NCBI GenBank assembly: GCA_965213765.1
Contig: OZ243926.1
Span: forward strand, 2,976,001 to 3,040,000
Length of the DNA: 64,000 nt
Source of the DNA: JAJDXO01 sp965213765
GTDB lineage: Bacteria; Pseudomonadota; Alphaproteobacteria; Rhodospirillales; UBA2165
Direction of reading: 5' to 3'
In this document: in pieces, positions 8,627 to 15,628 of the stretch
Layout: each line of letters starts with the position of its first letter
Position numbering within the stretch: position 1 is the stretch's first letter
Translations under genes and position numbers: made by a program
Notes under the pieces: generated by a model
Databases searched by the model: none
Seen by the model: the letters and a program-made list of their open reading frames with translations, nothing else
Told to the model about the DNA's origin: nothing

Positions 8627-9400
8627 CTAGCCGGCAAGTAATTCCAACGCGTCCGCGTGACAGCGTGCATCGCCGGCGGCCAATACCCGGCCATCGGAGC
8701 CCAGGGTCAGCCTAGTGCCGGACCAGTCCGTCATCACCCCGCCGGCGCCTTGGATCACCGGCGCCAACGCACAGAAATCCCACGGTTTGAGACGCGCCTC
8801 GCAGACCAGATCGACAAAGCCGGACGTGAGCAGTGCGTATCCGTAACAGTCGGTGCCGAACAAGGGATGCTTTACCGTTTCCGCGAGGCGTTCGAAGGCG
8901 GTCTCTTCGTCTCCACGGAACATGTAGGGCGAGGTTGCATACATCCAGGCCTCCGATGCCGAGGGGCAGTCCCGTACCCGCGCCGGTATGCCGTTGAGTG
9001 TCGTCGGCACGCCCTCGCCGCCGATCCAACGCTCATCCAGCACCGGCTGATCGATCACGCCGAGCACCGGAACGCCGTCGCGGGCAAGGCCGATCAGGGT
9101 TCCGAACGAATGTTTGCCGGTGGCGAACGCCTTGGTGCCGTCTATGGGATCGAGAACCCAGAGCCATTCGGCGTCTTCCCGGACACCGCCTTCTTCTTCA
9201 CCGAGGATGCCGTGCTCCGGCCGTTCCGCCTCGATCAGTGCGCGCATGGCCGCCTCCGCCTCCCGGTCGGCGAGGGTCACGGGCGTGGAATCAGGTTTGT
9301 CGCTCAGCCCGGCGGAGGTACGGAAGTATTTGGCGATGATGGGCCGCGCCGCATCGGCCAGCCTATGGGCGAAATCAACGAAGTCCCCGGGTGAATTCAC
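8627..9400 (-). CDS. hisN: Inositol monophosphatase family protein, probable histidinol-phosphatase (HisN)
   Basis: Mg-dependent phosphatase of the IMPase fold, 257 residues. Metal-binding motifs are visible: GEEEGG, then DPIDGTKAF (the family DPIDGTxxF box) and a C-terminal LKPWDFCALAPVIQGAGGVMTDW with the third Asp ligand. The overall pattern (TPVTLADREAEAAMR, the short ATSPYMF segment) is closer to the HisN histidinol-phosphate phosphatases of actinobacteria and alphaproteobacteria than to SuhB. Start is GTG at 9400, 13 bp downstream of the cytochrome gene's stop. Substrate assignment is by family resemblance only. Confidence 0.82.
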   Translation of the reverse strand: MNSPGDFVDFAHRLADAARPIIAKYFRTSAGLSDKPDSTPVTLADREAEAAMRALIEAERPEHGILGEEEGGVREDAEWLWVLDPIDGTKAFATGKHSFGTLIGLARDGVPVLGVIDQPVLDERWIGGEGVPTTLNGIPARVRDCPSASEAWMYATSPYMFRGDEETAFERLAETVKHPLFGTDCYGYALLTSGFVDLVCEARLKPWDFCALAPVIQGAGGVMTDWSGTRLTLGSDGRVLAAGDARCHADALELLAG

Positions 9401-9413
9401 AAGGCGCGCCGCC

Positions 9414-9944
9414 TTACGGTGTGGGAAGCGGAACCGGGGAGGTGTCGAAGTTCCGCATGTAGACGATGACCGCCGCCCGGTCCGTGGGCTTCCGAAGGCC
9501 GACGAACGCCATTTTTGTGCCCTTGAGGAAGTCCTTCGGCTTCAAGAGGAACCTGTCCATGTCCTCCAGCGACCATTTGCCGCCCATGCCAGCCATGGCG
9601 GACGAATAGGAGAAGCCGTCGGCGCCGGCCCGGTCGCGGGTAAAGACCGACCACAGATTGGGACCGACCTTGTTTTTGCCGCCGCTGGCGAAGGTATGGC
9701 AGGACACGCACTTCTTGGAGACCCGTTTGCCGCGCTCGACGGTCGCTTCGGCCAACAAGACCGGTAACGGCACGACCGGCTCCGGCGCCTTTTGCGCCGC
9801 CGCCGCAGGTGCTGCGGCGTCCTCGTCCAAGTGCACGATCTCGATGTGCGGGATCAGAATATTGCCCAGATAGTTCGTTCCCCAGATCATCCATGCGGCT
9901 ACGAGGACGGCGCCGAAGACGACATTGGTTTTCATACTCCACAT
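9414..9944 (-). CDS. Membrane-anchored class I cytochrome c (CycM/c552 type)
   Basis: Periplasm-facing electron carrier tethered by an uncleaved N-terminal helix (about residues 8-24). An Ala/Pro-rich linker of roughly 35 residues leads to a single haem-binding motif CVSCH at 79-83, with the distal Met ligand probably in the KMAFVG segment. This is the arrangement of alphaproteobacterial CycM, which passes electrons from the bc1 complex to aa3 oxidase. 176 residues. ATG at 9944 is used; a second ATG three codons later is possible. Lies just upstream of the hisN-like gene on the same strand and diverges from pheA. Confidence 0.88.
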   Translation of the reverse strand: MWSMKTNVVFGAVLVAAWMIWGTNYLGNILIPHIEIVHLDEDAAAPAAAAQKAPEPVVPLPVLLAEATVERGKRVSKKCVSCHTFASGGKNKVGPNLWSVFTRDRAGADGFSYSSAMAGMGGKWSLEDMDRFLLKPKDFLKGTKMAFVGLRKPTDRAAVIVYMRNFDTSPVPLPTP

Positions 9945-10078
9945 GAGGCAATCCTAATCCTTTTTGGGTCTTTGATCCTGGTTCCGGACCCGGCCGGGCC
10001 CGCAAATATATGAGCCGAAAGCGAGAGCCAGCCTCGCGTTTAGCCCGTCGCCGGGCCCCTGTCAATCATATGGGGATC

Positions 10079-10097
10079 GGCGGTCCGAAAGACCGCC
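10079..10097. terminator. Short perfect stem-loop in the cytochrome/pheA intergenic region
   Basis: GGCGGTC at 10079-10085 and GACCGCC at 10091-10097 form a 7-bp GC stem with a CGAAA loop. There is no T-tract, and it lies between divergent promoters, so it may be a 5'-UTR hairpin rather than a terminator. The rest of the 9945-10239 intergenic stretch shows nothing else I can support. Confidence 0.25.
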
Positions 10098-10239
10098 CGG
10101 CCGGTTCACCACTAGGGGATGGGAAAAACGGTAAAAACAGGATATACGGGGCGGCCCATTGTCTCGCCGGTGTAGGCGGCCGGCAAAAACGACTTGAATA
10201 TCAATGCCTTCTGCAGGCGTTGGAAGTGGGAGAGGTCCG

Positions 10240-11097
10240 ATGTCCGAAGGGTTGCATGCCATCGCTTTTCAGGGGATGGACGGCGCCAATTCTCATTTGG
10301 CGTGCCGGGCGGTGCGCCCGGAAATGACGCCGCTCGCCTGCACCTCCTTTGAGGACGCATTTGCCGCGGTGACCGAAGGCGCGGCGACGCTCGCCATGAT
10401 CCCGATCGACAATTCCGTTGCCGGACGGGTCGCGGACATCCACCATCTGCTTCCGGATTCCGGACTTCACATTATCGGTGAGCATTTCCAGCGGGTGGAA
10501 CACACTCTCCTGGCGATAAAGGGCGCCACCGAAGACCAACTCACCCATGTCCACAGTCATGTCCATGCCCTCAATCAGTGCCGGAATATGGTCCGGGAGC
10601 TAGGGGTCGAGCCGGTGGTCCACGCGGATACGGCGGGGGCCGCCCACGACATCGCGGCCGCCGGGAATCCGACCCAGGGCGCTATCGCCTCGGAACTGGC
10701 TGCCGAGATTTACGGCCTGGAAATTCTCCGGGAAAACGTCGAGGACGCCGAACACAACACCACCCGGTTTCTCATCATGTCCCCGGACGAGGTGACGGCC
10801 TCGCCGGACGAAGAGACCGTCGTTACCAGCTTTGTGTTTAATGTCCGCAACGTCCCGGCGGCGCTCTACAAGGCGCTGGGCGGGTTCGCGACCAACAATG
10901 TCAACATGACCAAGCTGGAAAGCTACATGATCGGCGGCGGCTTTTCGGCGACCCGGTTTTACGCCGAGGTGGACGGTCACCCGGACGATCGGGGGCTCAA
11001 ATTCGCCTTGGAAGAGCTCGAGTTCTTCTCACATGAAGTGAAGATATTGGGAGTGTTCCCGGCCAGTCCGGCGCGTAAGGAGCTCAATGGAGACTAG
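10240..11097 (+). CDS. pheA: Prephenate dehydratase
   Basis: Converts prephenate to phenylpyruvate in phenylalanine synthesis; monofunctional, 285 residues. The periplasmic-binding-fold catalytic domain shows FQGMDGANSHLA, TPLACTSFEDAF, MIPIDNSVAGRV and EDAEHNTTRFLIM (the TRF motif with catalytic Thr). The C-terminal ACT domain begins near FVFNVRNVPAALYKALGGF and has LESYMIGG in place of the ESRP seen in enterobacteria, which is usual for alphaproteobacteria. ATG at 10240 follows GGGAGAGG; upstream in-frame codons are not needed. The TAG stop is composed of the IS target dinucleotide TA (11095-11096) plus the first base of the inserted element. Confidence 0.93.
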   Translation: MSEGLHAIAFQGMDGANSHLACRAVRPEMTPLACTSFEDAFAAVTEGAATLAMIPIDNSVAGRVADIHHLLPDSGLHIIGEHFQRVEHTLLAIKGATEDQLTHVHSHVHALNQCRNMVRELGVEPVVHADTAGAAHDIAAAGNPTQGAIASELAAEIYGLEILRENVEDAEHNTTRFLIMSPDEVTASPDEETVVTSFVFNVRNVPAALYKALGGFATNNVNMTKLESYMIGGGFSATRFYAEVDGHPDDRGLKFALEELEFFSHEVKILGVFPASPARKELNGD

Positions 11098-11167
11098 GCT
11101 GCGGTGACATTTTAGGGATTCCTTTTTTGTCTTTGGTGTGATTCAACACTGGCTTTTGGAGGTTGGT

Positions 11168-11581
11168 GTGGAAGGCGAAGTGCTGAGAGACGATCAATGG
11201 GCGCGGCTTCGGGACTTTGTTCCTGGCGGGATGAAGGGCAAGCGTGGTCCACGCAGCGACGGGCGGCGGTTTTTCGATGCGATCCTGTGGCTGGCGCGCT
11301 CTGGTGCGCGGTGGCGTGATTTGCCGGCGGATCGGTTTGGCCCCTATCAGACGGTGAAGCGGCGCTACTACCGCTGGATCGAGGCGGGTGTGTTTGACCG
11401 CATCTTCGAGGCTGTCGCGGATGATCCGGACTTGGAATGGCTGGCGATCGACGCCACCATCGTCCGGGCCCAGGCCCAAGCCGCCGGCGGGCGGCGAAAA
11501 AGGGGGGACCGCAAGCCCAGGCTCCCGGCCGGTCCCGGGGCGGGTTCGGCACAAAAATCCACGCCGTCGTCGATGCGTTAG
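11168..11581 (+). CDS. IS427-group transposase, first frame (orfA)
   Basis: N-terminal part of an IS5-family DDE transposase. It contains the DUF4096-type segment (DDQWARLRDFVPGG, GRRFFDAILWLARSGARWRDLP, YQTVKRRYYRWIEAG) and the first catalytic Asp in LAIDATIVRAQAQAAGG. GTG at 11168 is chosen because GGAGG sits 5 bp upstream (11158-11162); a further in-frame GTG exists at 11138. The tail beyond about 11505 is out of frame with the rest of the protein, and the functional product is presumably the orfA-orfB fusion. Confidence 0.8.
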   Translation: MEGEVLRDDQWARLRDFVPGGMKGKRGPRSDGRRFFDAILWLARSGARWRDLPADRFGPYQTVKRRYYRWIEAGVFDRIFEAVADDPDLEWLAIDATIVRAQAQAAGGRRKRGDRKPRLPAGPGAGSAQKSTPSSMR

Positions 11582-11931
11582 GCCTGCCAGTGCGCTTCGA
11601 TCTCGGGCCAGGACAACAAAACGACATGGTCCCCGCCCACAACCTCATCCAGGGCCTGGCCGCGGGCCACGTCCTCGCGGACCGCGCCTACGACGCCGAC
11701 AGCCTGCATGACCTGATCTATGAGCAAGGCGGTGAGCCCGTCATCCCACCGCGCCGGCATCGCAAATACCAGCACAGCTATGACCGCATCGCCTATAAAC
11801 AGCGCTGGGGCGTCGAAGGCTTTTTCGCCAAGCTCAAGCAATGGCGGCGCATCGCAACACGCTACGACAAACTTGCCGCCCACTTCCTCGGCTTCATCAA
11901 ACTCGCAAGTATCATGCTCTGGCTTAAATAA
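11437..11931 (+). CDS. IS427-group transposase, second frame (orfB)
   Basis: The -1 frame carries the remaining catalytic part: GGFGTKIHAVVDALGLPVRF, the second Asp in LADRAYDAD and the Glu region YKQRWGVEGFFAKLKQWRRIATRYDK. The coordinates are those of the open frame; effective coding probably starts at the slippery run GCGAAAAAGGGGGGA around 11494-11507. A frameshift fusion from 11168 to 11931 is about 254 residues, normal for this group, so the element may be active. Confidence 0.8.
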   Translation: MAGDRRHHRPGPGPSRRRAAKKGGPQAQAPGRSRGGFGTKIHAVVDALGLPVRFDLGPGQQNDMVPAHNLIQGLAAGHVLADRAYDADSLHDLIYEQGGEPVIPPRRHRKYQHSYDRIAYKQRWGVEGFFAKLKQWRRIATRYDKLAAHFLGFIKLASIMLWLK

Positions 11932-11950
11932 TTAAATTGTCACCACAGCC

Positions 11951-11965
11951 TAGAGCGGTTTCCGG
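11951..11965. repeat. Remnant arm of the TAGAGC-GTTTCCGG repeat family next to the IS
   Basis: TAGAGCGGTTTCCGG follows the right end of the IS. With the IS removed, this TAG is the pheA stop codon, and a C (11094) completes CTAG. The sequence matches the conserved arm of the repeats at 29453, 34758 and 57918 except G for A at one position. The nudC stop (CTA, 11966-11968) follows at once. Confidence 0.6.
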
Positions 11966-12889
11966 CTAAGCCGCCGTCTCGTCCAGCCAGGTGTCAATCA
12001 GCCAGCGGGAAATGGAGAATTTGCTCGGCGGCAGTACGCCGTCCTGGGCCGCCAGTTCCGCCACTTCATCCCGGGTAAACCACCGCGCATCGGCCAGTTC
12101 GTCATCCTGAATGGTGATCTCGGTGGTGAGCGCGCGGGCCCGGAATCCGAGCATGATGGACGCGGGGAAGGGCCAGGGCTGGGATGCTTGATAGACGACA
12201 TCGGTCACATCGACGCCGGTCTCTTCCTTGACCTCGCGGGCGACGGCCTGTTCCAGCGTCTCGCCCGGCTCGACGAATCCGGCGACGGTGGAGAACCGGA
12301 TGCCCGAGGGGAACCGCTTGTTTTGGGCCAGCAAGGCGCGCGGGCCCGAGCCGTCGTCATGGGTCACCAGCATGATCACCGCCGGATCTGTCCGCGGAAA
12401 ATGGGTCTTGCCGCAGGTTTCGTCGGAGCACTTCCGTTCGTGGCCCGCCTTGCGGCTTTCGGTGGGCGATCCACAGACGCCGCAGAATTGATGGGTCCGG
12501 TGCCAGTAACCGAGGGCACGGGCGTGGGCCAACATGGACGCGATGCCGTGCTCGAGGTTGGGTGCCAGGGCCCGCAGATCCTCGAAATCGCCGTCGCCGG
12601 GGATGGCGGCCGAAAACGGCTCCTCCAAATGCGAAATATCGGCGGCGAAATAGGCTGTGTCGCCGTCCATGCCGAGAAACACCAGCTCGGAGGCTTCGTC
12701 ATGGAGCGTGCTGGCGCCCTCGACGATCAGCGCTTCGCCGGAGCCTGCGTTTCGGATCAGCACCTTGTCCCGCCAAACGGTCACTGTCCGCGCCTGCCCG
12801 GCGGCAATCTGCTCGGCAATCCACGCCTGATCGGCGCGCAGGTGGTGGGCGCGGTCCAGGATCATATTGGTGAAGACAAAATCGATCAT
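11966..12889 (-). CDS. nudC: NADH pyrophosphatase (Nudix hydrolase)
   Basis: Hydrolyses NADH and NAD-capped RNA ends; 307 residues with the three-part NudC architecture. An N-terminal NUDIX-like domain is followed by a four-Cys zinc ribbon (CGVC and, 15 residues on, CSDETC) with HFPRTDPAVIMLV, then the Nudix box GFVEPGETLEQAVAREVKEETG and the SQPWPFPASIMLGF motif characteristic of NudC. ATG at 12889. Convergent with pheA across the IS element; upstream it diverges from the dnaX block. Confidence 0.92.
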   Translation of the reverse strand: MIDFVFTNMILDRAHHLRADQAWIAEQIAAGQARTVTVWRDKVLIRNAGSGEALIVEGASTLHDEASELVFLGMDGDTAYFAADISHLEEPFSAAIPGDGDFEDLRALAPNLEHGIASMLAHARALGYWHRTHQFCGVCGSPTESRKAGHERKCSDETCGKTHFPRTDPAVIMLVTHDDGSGPRALLAQNKRFPSGIRFSTVAGFVEPGETLEQAVAREVKEETGVDVTDVVYQASQPWPFPASIMLGFRARALTTEITIQDDELADARWFTRDEVAELAAQDGVLPPSKFSISRWLIDTWLDETAA

Positions 12890-13050
12890 GCGACTACAAA
12901 CGGCCGGGCTTCCGGCATGTTCTGTTTGGGCGCGCGGAACCTGACACAGCGGGCGGTTTCAGGCAATGGTCTCAGCCAAACCCTTCACTCAATTGCCGTT
13001 TTTGGCCGCCCGGCGCAGGTTTGGCCCACTGAAACGCGGAAGGATTCCGC

Positions 13051-13293
13051 ATGCCGCTTTCGATGGCGGGACATGGTTTCTCGGGGTTGGCCGCGGCCGT
13101 CCTTCTCTCCGCCCGCGCGGCGGGCGGCATATTTCCGACCCCGGCCTTCGACAACCGCGTCGAGGATCCGCGGCCGGTCATCGGGGCGGCCGATTGGGAC
13201 GTTGCGGAAACCGTCACCATCGATATCCGGCGGAACGAGTTCAATCGGGGTGCGGTCTTCGGCATGGCCGGTACTTCTATCGTCGGGCCATAG
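13051..13293 (+). pseudogene. Short secreted-like ORF, possibly a truncated cupredoxin-type gene
   Basis: An 80-residue frame with a signal-like start (SMAGHGFSGLAAAVLLSARAAGG) and the segment ADWDVAETVTIDIRRNEFN, which resembles the first strand region of cupredoxin-like proteins. The frame stops soon after at a TAG, where such a domain would continue, so if real it is a fragment. No strong ribosome-binding site. Apart from this ORF and the ffs promoter, the 12890-13360 gap shows nothing recognisable. Confidence 0.3.
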
Positions 13294-13324
13294 CCGGTTT
13301 TCGGACAAGCGGCGTCAACGTGAC

Positions 13325-13355
13325 TTGCGACTCATCGCCTCTCACCTGCTATACT
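13325..13355 (+). promoter_or_regulatory. Candidate sigma-70 promoter of the SRP RNA gene
   Basis: A TATACT -10 box (13350-13355) preceded by TG (extended -10 form TGCTATACT) and a TTGCGA -35-like hexamer 19 bp upstream. The spacing to the RNA 5' end at about 13361 fits a transcription start. Confidence 0.55.
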
Positions 13356-13360
13356 CGCCT

Positions 13361-13460
13361 TGGAAGGTCGGCCGCGGACGAGCCGCTCGCCAACCCGGTC
13401 AGGTCCGGAAGGAAGCAGCCGTAACGAGTTTCGTTCGGGTCGCGTGTCCGGCCTTCCACC
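13361..13460 (+). ncRNA. ffs: Signal recognition particle RNA (4.5S, small bacterial type)
   Basis: Contains the hallmark SRP domain IV with the asymmetric loop GTCAGGTCCGGAAGGAAGCA and the following GCCGTAA. The ends pair: GGAAGGTCGG at the start with CCGGCCTTCC at the end, giving an approximately 100-nt hairpin of the Gram-negative type. It binds Ffh to target membrane proteins co-translationally. Position directly upstream of dnaX is common in alphaproteobacteria. Ends are set from the pairing and may be off by a few bases. Confidence 0.93.
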
Positions 13461-13484
13461 CGGCCCTTTAATCCGACAGCGTTC

Positions 13485-15308
13485 ATGACCGACGACGCCA
13501 GCCCAGACACCCGTGAAGAGACAGAAGGCGGAACCGACGGCCTGACCGGCGCGCTGCCCGGGCTGGACCTTGGCGACGAAGAGGCCGCCGGCCAATACCA
13601 GGTGCTGGCGCGCAAGTACCGGCCGTCGGGTTTTTCGGATCTGGTGGGCCAGGAGGCCATGGTCCGGACGCTCACCAACGCTTTCGCATCGGGACGATTG
13701 GCACACGCCTTTGTTCTCACCGGGGTCCGGGGGGTCGGCAAAACCACCACGGCGAGGATCATCGCCCGAGCGCTGAATTGTGTAGGACCCGACGGGAACG
13801 GCGGACCGACCATCGAGCCCTGCGGCGTTTGTGAAAATTGCAAAGCGATTGCCGAAGACCGGCACGTGGATGTGCTGGAAATGGACGCGGCGAGCCGTAC
13901 TGGCGTCGATGACATCCGCGAACTGATCGAAGGCGTGCGCTACCGGCCGGTCTCGGCCCGCTACAAGGTCTACATCATCGACGAAGTGCATATGCTGTCC
14001 CGCAATGCGTTCAATGCGTTGTTGAAGACCCTTGAGGAGCCGCCGGAGCACGTGAAGTTCATCTTCGCCACGACGGAAATTCGCAAAGTGCCGATCACCG
14101 TCCTCAGCCGGTGCCAGCGTTTCGATCTCCGCCGTATCGCCGCGGAGAACTTGAGCGCCGACTTCACGCGTATCGCCGCATCCGAGGGGGCGGCAATTTC
14201 AGACCGCGCCATTCAGCTCATCGCCCGCGCGGCGGACGGGTCCCACCGGGACGGCCTGTCCATCCTGGATCAGGTGATCACCACCGGCACCGGCGGCGAT
14301 GGCGAAATTTCCGAAGATCAGGTTCGCGATATGCTGGGACTGGCCGACCGGACCCGCGGCTTCGATCTGCTTGAAGCCGTGTTCGCGGGCGATGCGGTCC
14401 GTGCCCTCGACATTCTGGAAGACGACTACCGCAACGGCGCCGATCCCATGCAAGTGCTTCAGGATTTGCTGGAGATCACTCACTGGCTCACCCGGATCAA
14501 GCTGGTGCCGGCGGCGGCAGAGGCGGCAGGCGTACCGGAGGCCGAATCCCAACGCGGTTCCGACCTGGCGGGCCGTCTGGGCTTGGGCGCCCTGGCCCGA
14601 GCCTGGCAGATGCTGCTGAAGGGTGTCAAAGAAGCCCAGGGCGCGCCTTCGGTTGTTCAGGCGGTTGAAATGATCCTGATCCGGCTGACCTATGCGTCCG
14701 AACTGCCGACGCCGGAGGAAGCGCTCAAGAAACTCGATGGCGGCGGTTCCGCCAAGGGATCAAGCTCCCCGCCGGCTCCGACAACCGTGGTGCCGGGGCC
14801 GGGCGCCGCACCTGCCGGCGCGGTTGCCGCCGAACCGGTGGCCGCGTCGTCACCGGAGGCCGTTTCCGATGCCCGGCCGCATCCCACCGGCTTGGCCGAG
14901 GTGATCGCCCTCGCCGAGACAAAGGGCCAGCCTGTGTTGAAGGCTCAGTTGATCAACAATGTGCGCCTGGTTCATTTCGAGCCCGGCCGGATCGAGTTCA
15001 GCCTCGAAGGCGGCGCGCCTCAGGAAATCGTCGGCAATCTCGCCAAGTTCCTGCACGCGGAAACCGGCGAACGATGGATGGTGTCGCTGTCCAATCAATC
15101 GGGCGAGCAAACCGCCGCCCAAAAAGCGAATGCGGAGACGGAGGAGGAGAAGGCTGCCATCGCCGAAACCCCGTTGGTGAAATCCATCCTGGAGACCTTC
15201 CCCGGCGCGACAATCGAGACGGTGCGCCGCCTCGGGCCGGAGACCGAAGCCCAGCCGACAGACAACGACCCAACCGACGACGATAATGAGGGAGAAACCC
15301 CGGCATGA
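13485..15308 (+). CDS. dnaX: DNA polymerase III subunits gamma/tau
   Basis: Clamp-loader ATPase that assembles the replicase, 607 residues. After a 36-residue acidic N-terminal extension comes YQVLARKYRPSGFSDLVGQE, Walker A GVRGVGKT at 80-87, a zinc module with Cys 100, 114, 117 and 120, Walker B YIIDEVHML, and the sensor segment FIFATTEIRKVP. The C-terminal half has an Ala/Pro-rich linker and a tau-type tail; no obvious internal slippery heptamer was noted. Overlaps ybaB by 4 bp (ATGA), so the two are co-translated. Confidence 0.95.
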   Translation: MTDDASPDTREETEGGTDGLTGALPGLDLGDEEAAGQYQVLARKYRPSGFSDLVGQEAMVRTLTNAFASGRLAHAFVLTGVRGVGKTTTARIIARALNCVGPDGNGGPTIEPCGVCENCKAIAEDRHVDVLEMDAASRTGVDDIRELIEGVRYRPVSARYKVYIIDEVHMLSRNAFNALLKTLEEPPEHVKFIFATTEIRKVPITVLSRCQRFDLRRIAAENLSADFTRIAASEGAAISDRAIQLIARAADGSHRDGLSILDQVITTGTGGDGEISEDQVRDMLGLADRTRGFDLLEAVFAGDAVRALDILEDDYRNGADPMQVLQDLLEITHWLTRIKLVPAAAEAAGVPEAESQRGSDLAGRLGLGALARAWQMLLKGVKEAQGAPSVVQAVEMILIRLTYASELPTPEEALKKLDGGGSAKGSSSPPAPTTVVPGPGAAPAGAVAAEPVAASSPEAVSDARPHPTGLAEVIALAETKGQPVLKAQLINNVRLVHFEPGRIEFSLEGGAPQEIVGNLAKFLHAETGERWMVSLSNQSGEQTAAQKANAETEEEKAAIAETPLVKSILETFPGATIETVRRLGPETEAQPTDNDPTDDDNEGETPA

Positions 15309-15628
15309 AGAATCTCGGCCAGATCATGAAGCAGGCCCAGGAGATGCAGGACAAGATGGCCCAGATGCAGGACCGGCTCTCGGCCGAAGCGGTCACCGGC
15401 CAGGCGGGCGGCGGCATGGTGCAGGTCACGCTCAACGGCAAATACGAGATACGGAAGATCAAGATCGATCCGTCGCTCGCGGGCGCCGACGACGTCGAGG
15501 TGCTGGAGGATTTGATCGTCGCGGCCCAGAACGACGCCAAGAACAAGGTCGAGGTCATGGTCCAGGAGAAGATGAGCGAACTCACCGGCGGCCTCCAGCT
15601 TCCGCCGGGAATGAAGCTGCCGTTCTAG
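15305..15628 (+). CDS. ybaB: Nucleoid-associated protein YbaB/EbfC
   Basis: Small dimeric DNA-binding protein, 107 residues, usually encoded between dnaX and recR. The N-terminal coiled helix (MKQAQEMQDKMAQMQDRL), the GGMVQVTLNGKYEIRKIKIDPSL strand region and the closing GGLQLPPGMKLPF are all diagnostic. Start overlaps the dnaX stop. Its TAG stop (15626-15628) shares the palindrome CTAG with the stop of the convergent lysozyme-like gene, so the two coding regions overlap by four bases. recR, the expected next gene, is 2.3 kb away. Confidence 0.95.
   Translation: MKNLGQIMKQAQEMQDKMAQMQDRLSAEAVTGQAGGGMVQVTLNGKYEIRKIKIDPSLAGADDVEVLEDLIVAAQNDAKNKVEVMVQEKMSELTGGLQLPPGMKLPF

Larger units (their letters stand above)
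11097..11950 (+). mobile_element. IS5-family insertion sequence, IS427 group (854 bp)
   Basis: Imperfect terminal inverted repeats GGCTGCGGTGACATTTTA (left) and, read inward, GGCTGTGGTGACAATTTA (right) bound an 854-bp element with one transposase read through a -1 frameshift. A TA dinucleotide flanks each side (11095-11096 and 11951-11952), the duplication expected of the IS427 group. Removing the element and one TA restores GACTAGAGCGG, so pheA keeps its TAG stop with or without the insertion. It separates pheA from the convergent nudC. Confidence 0.92.
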
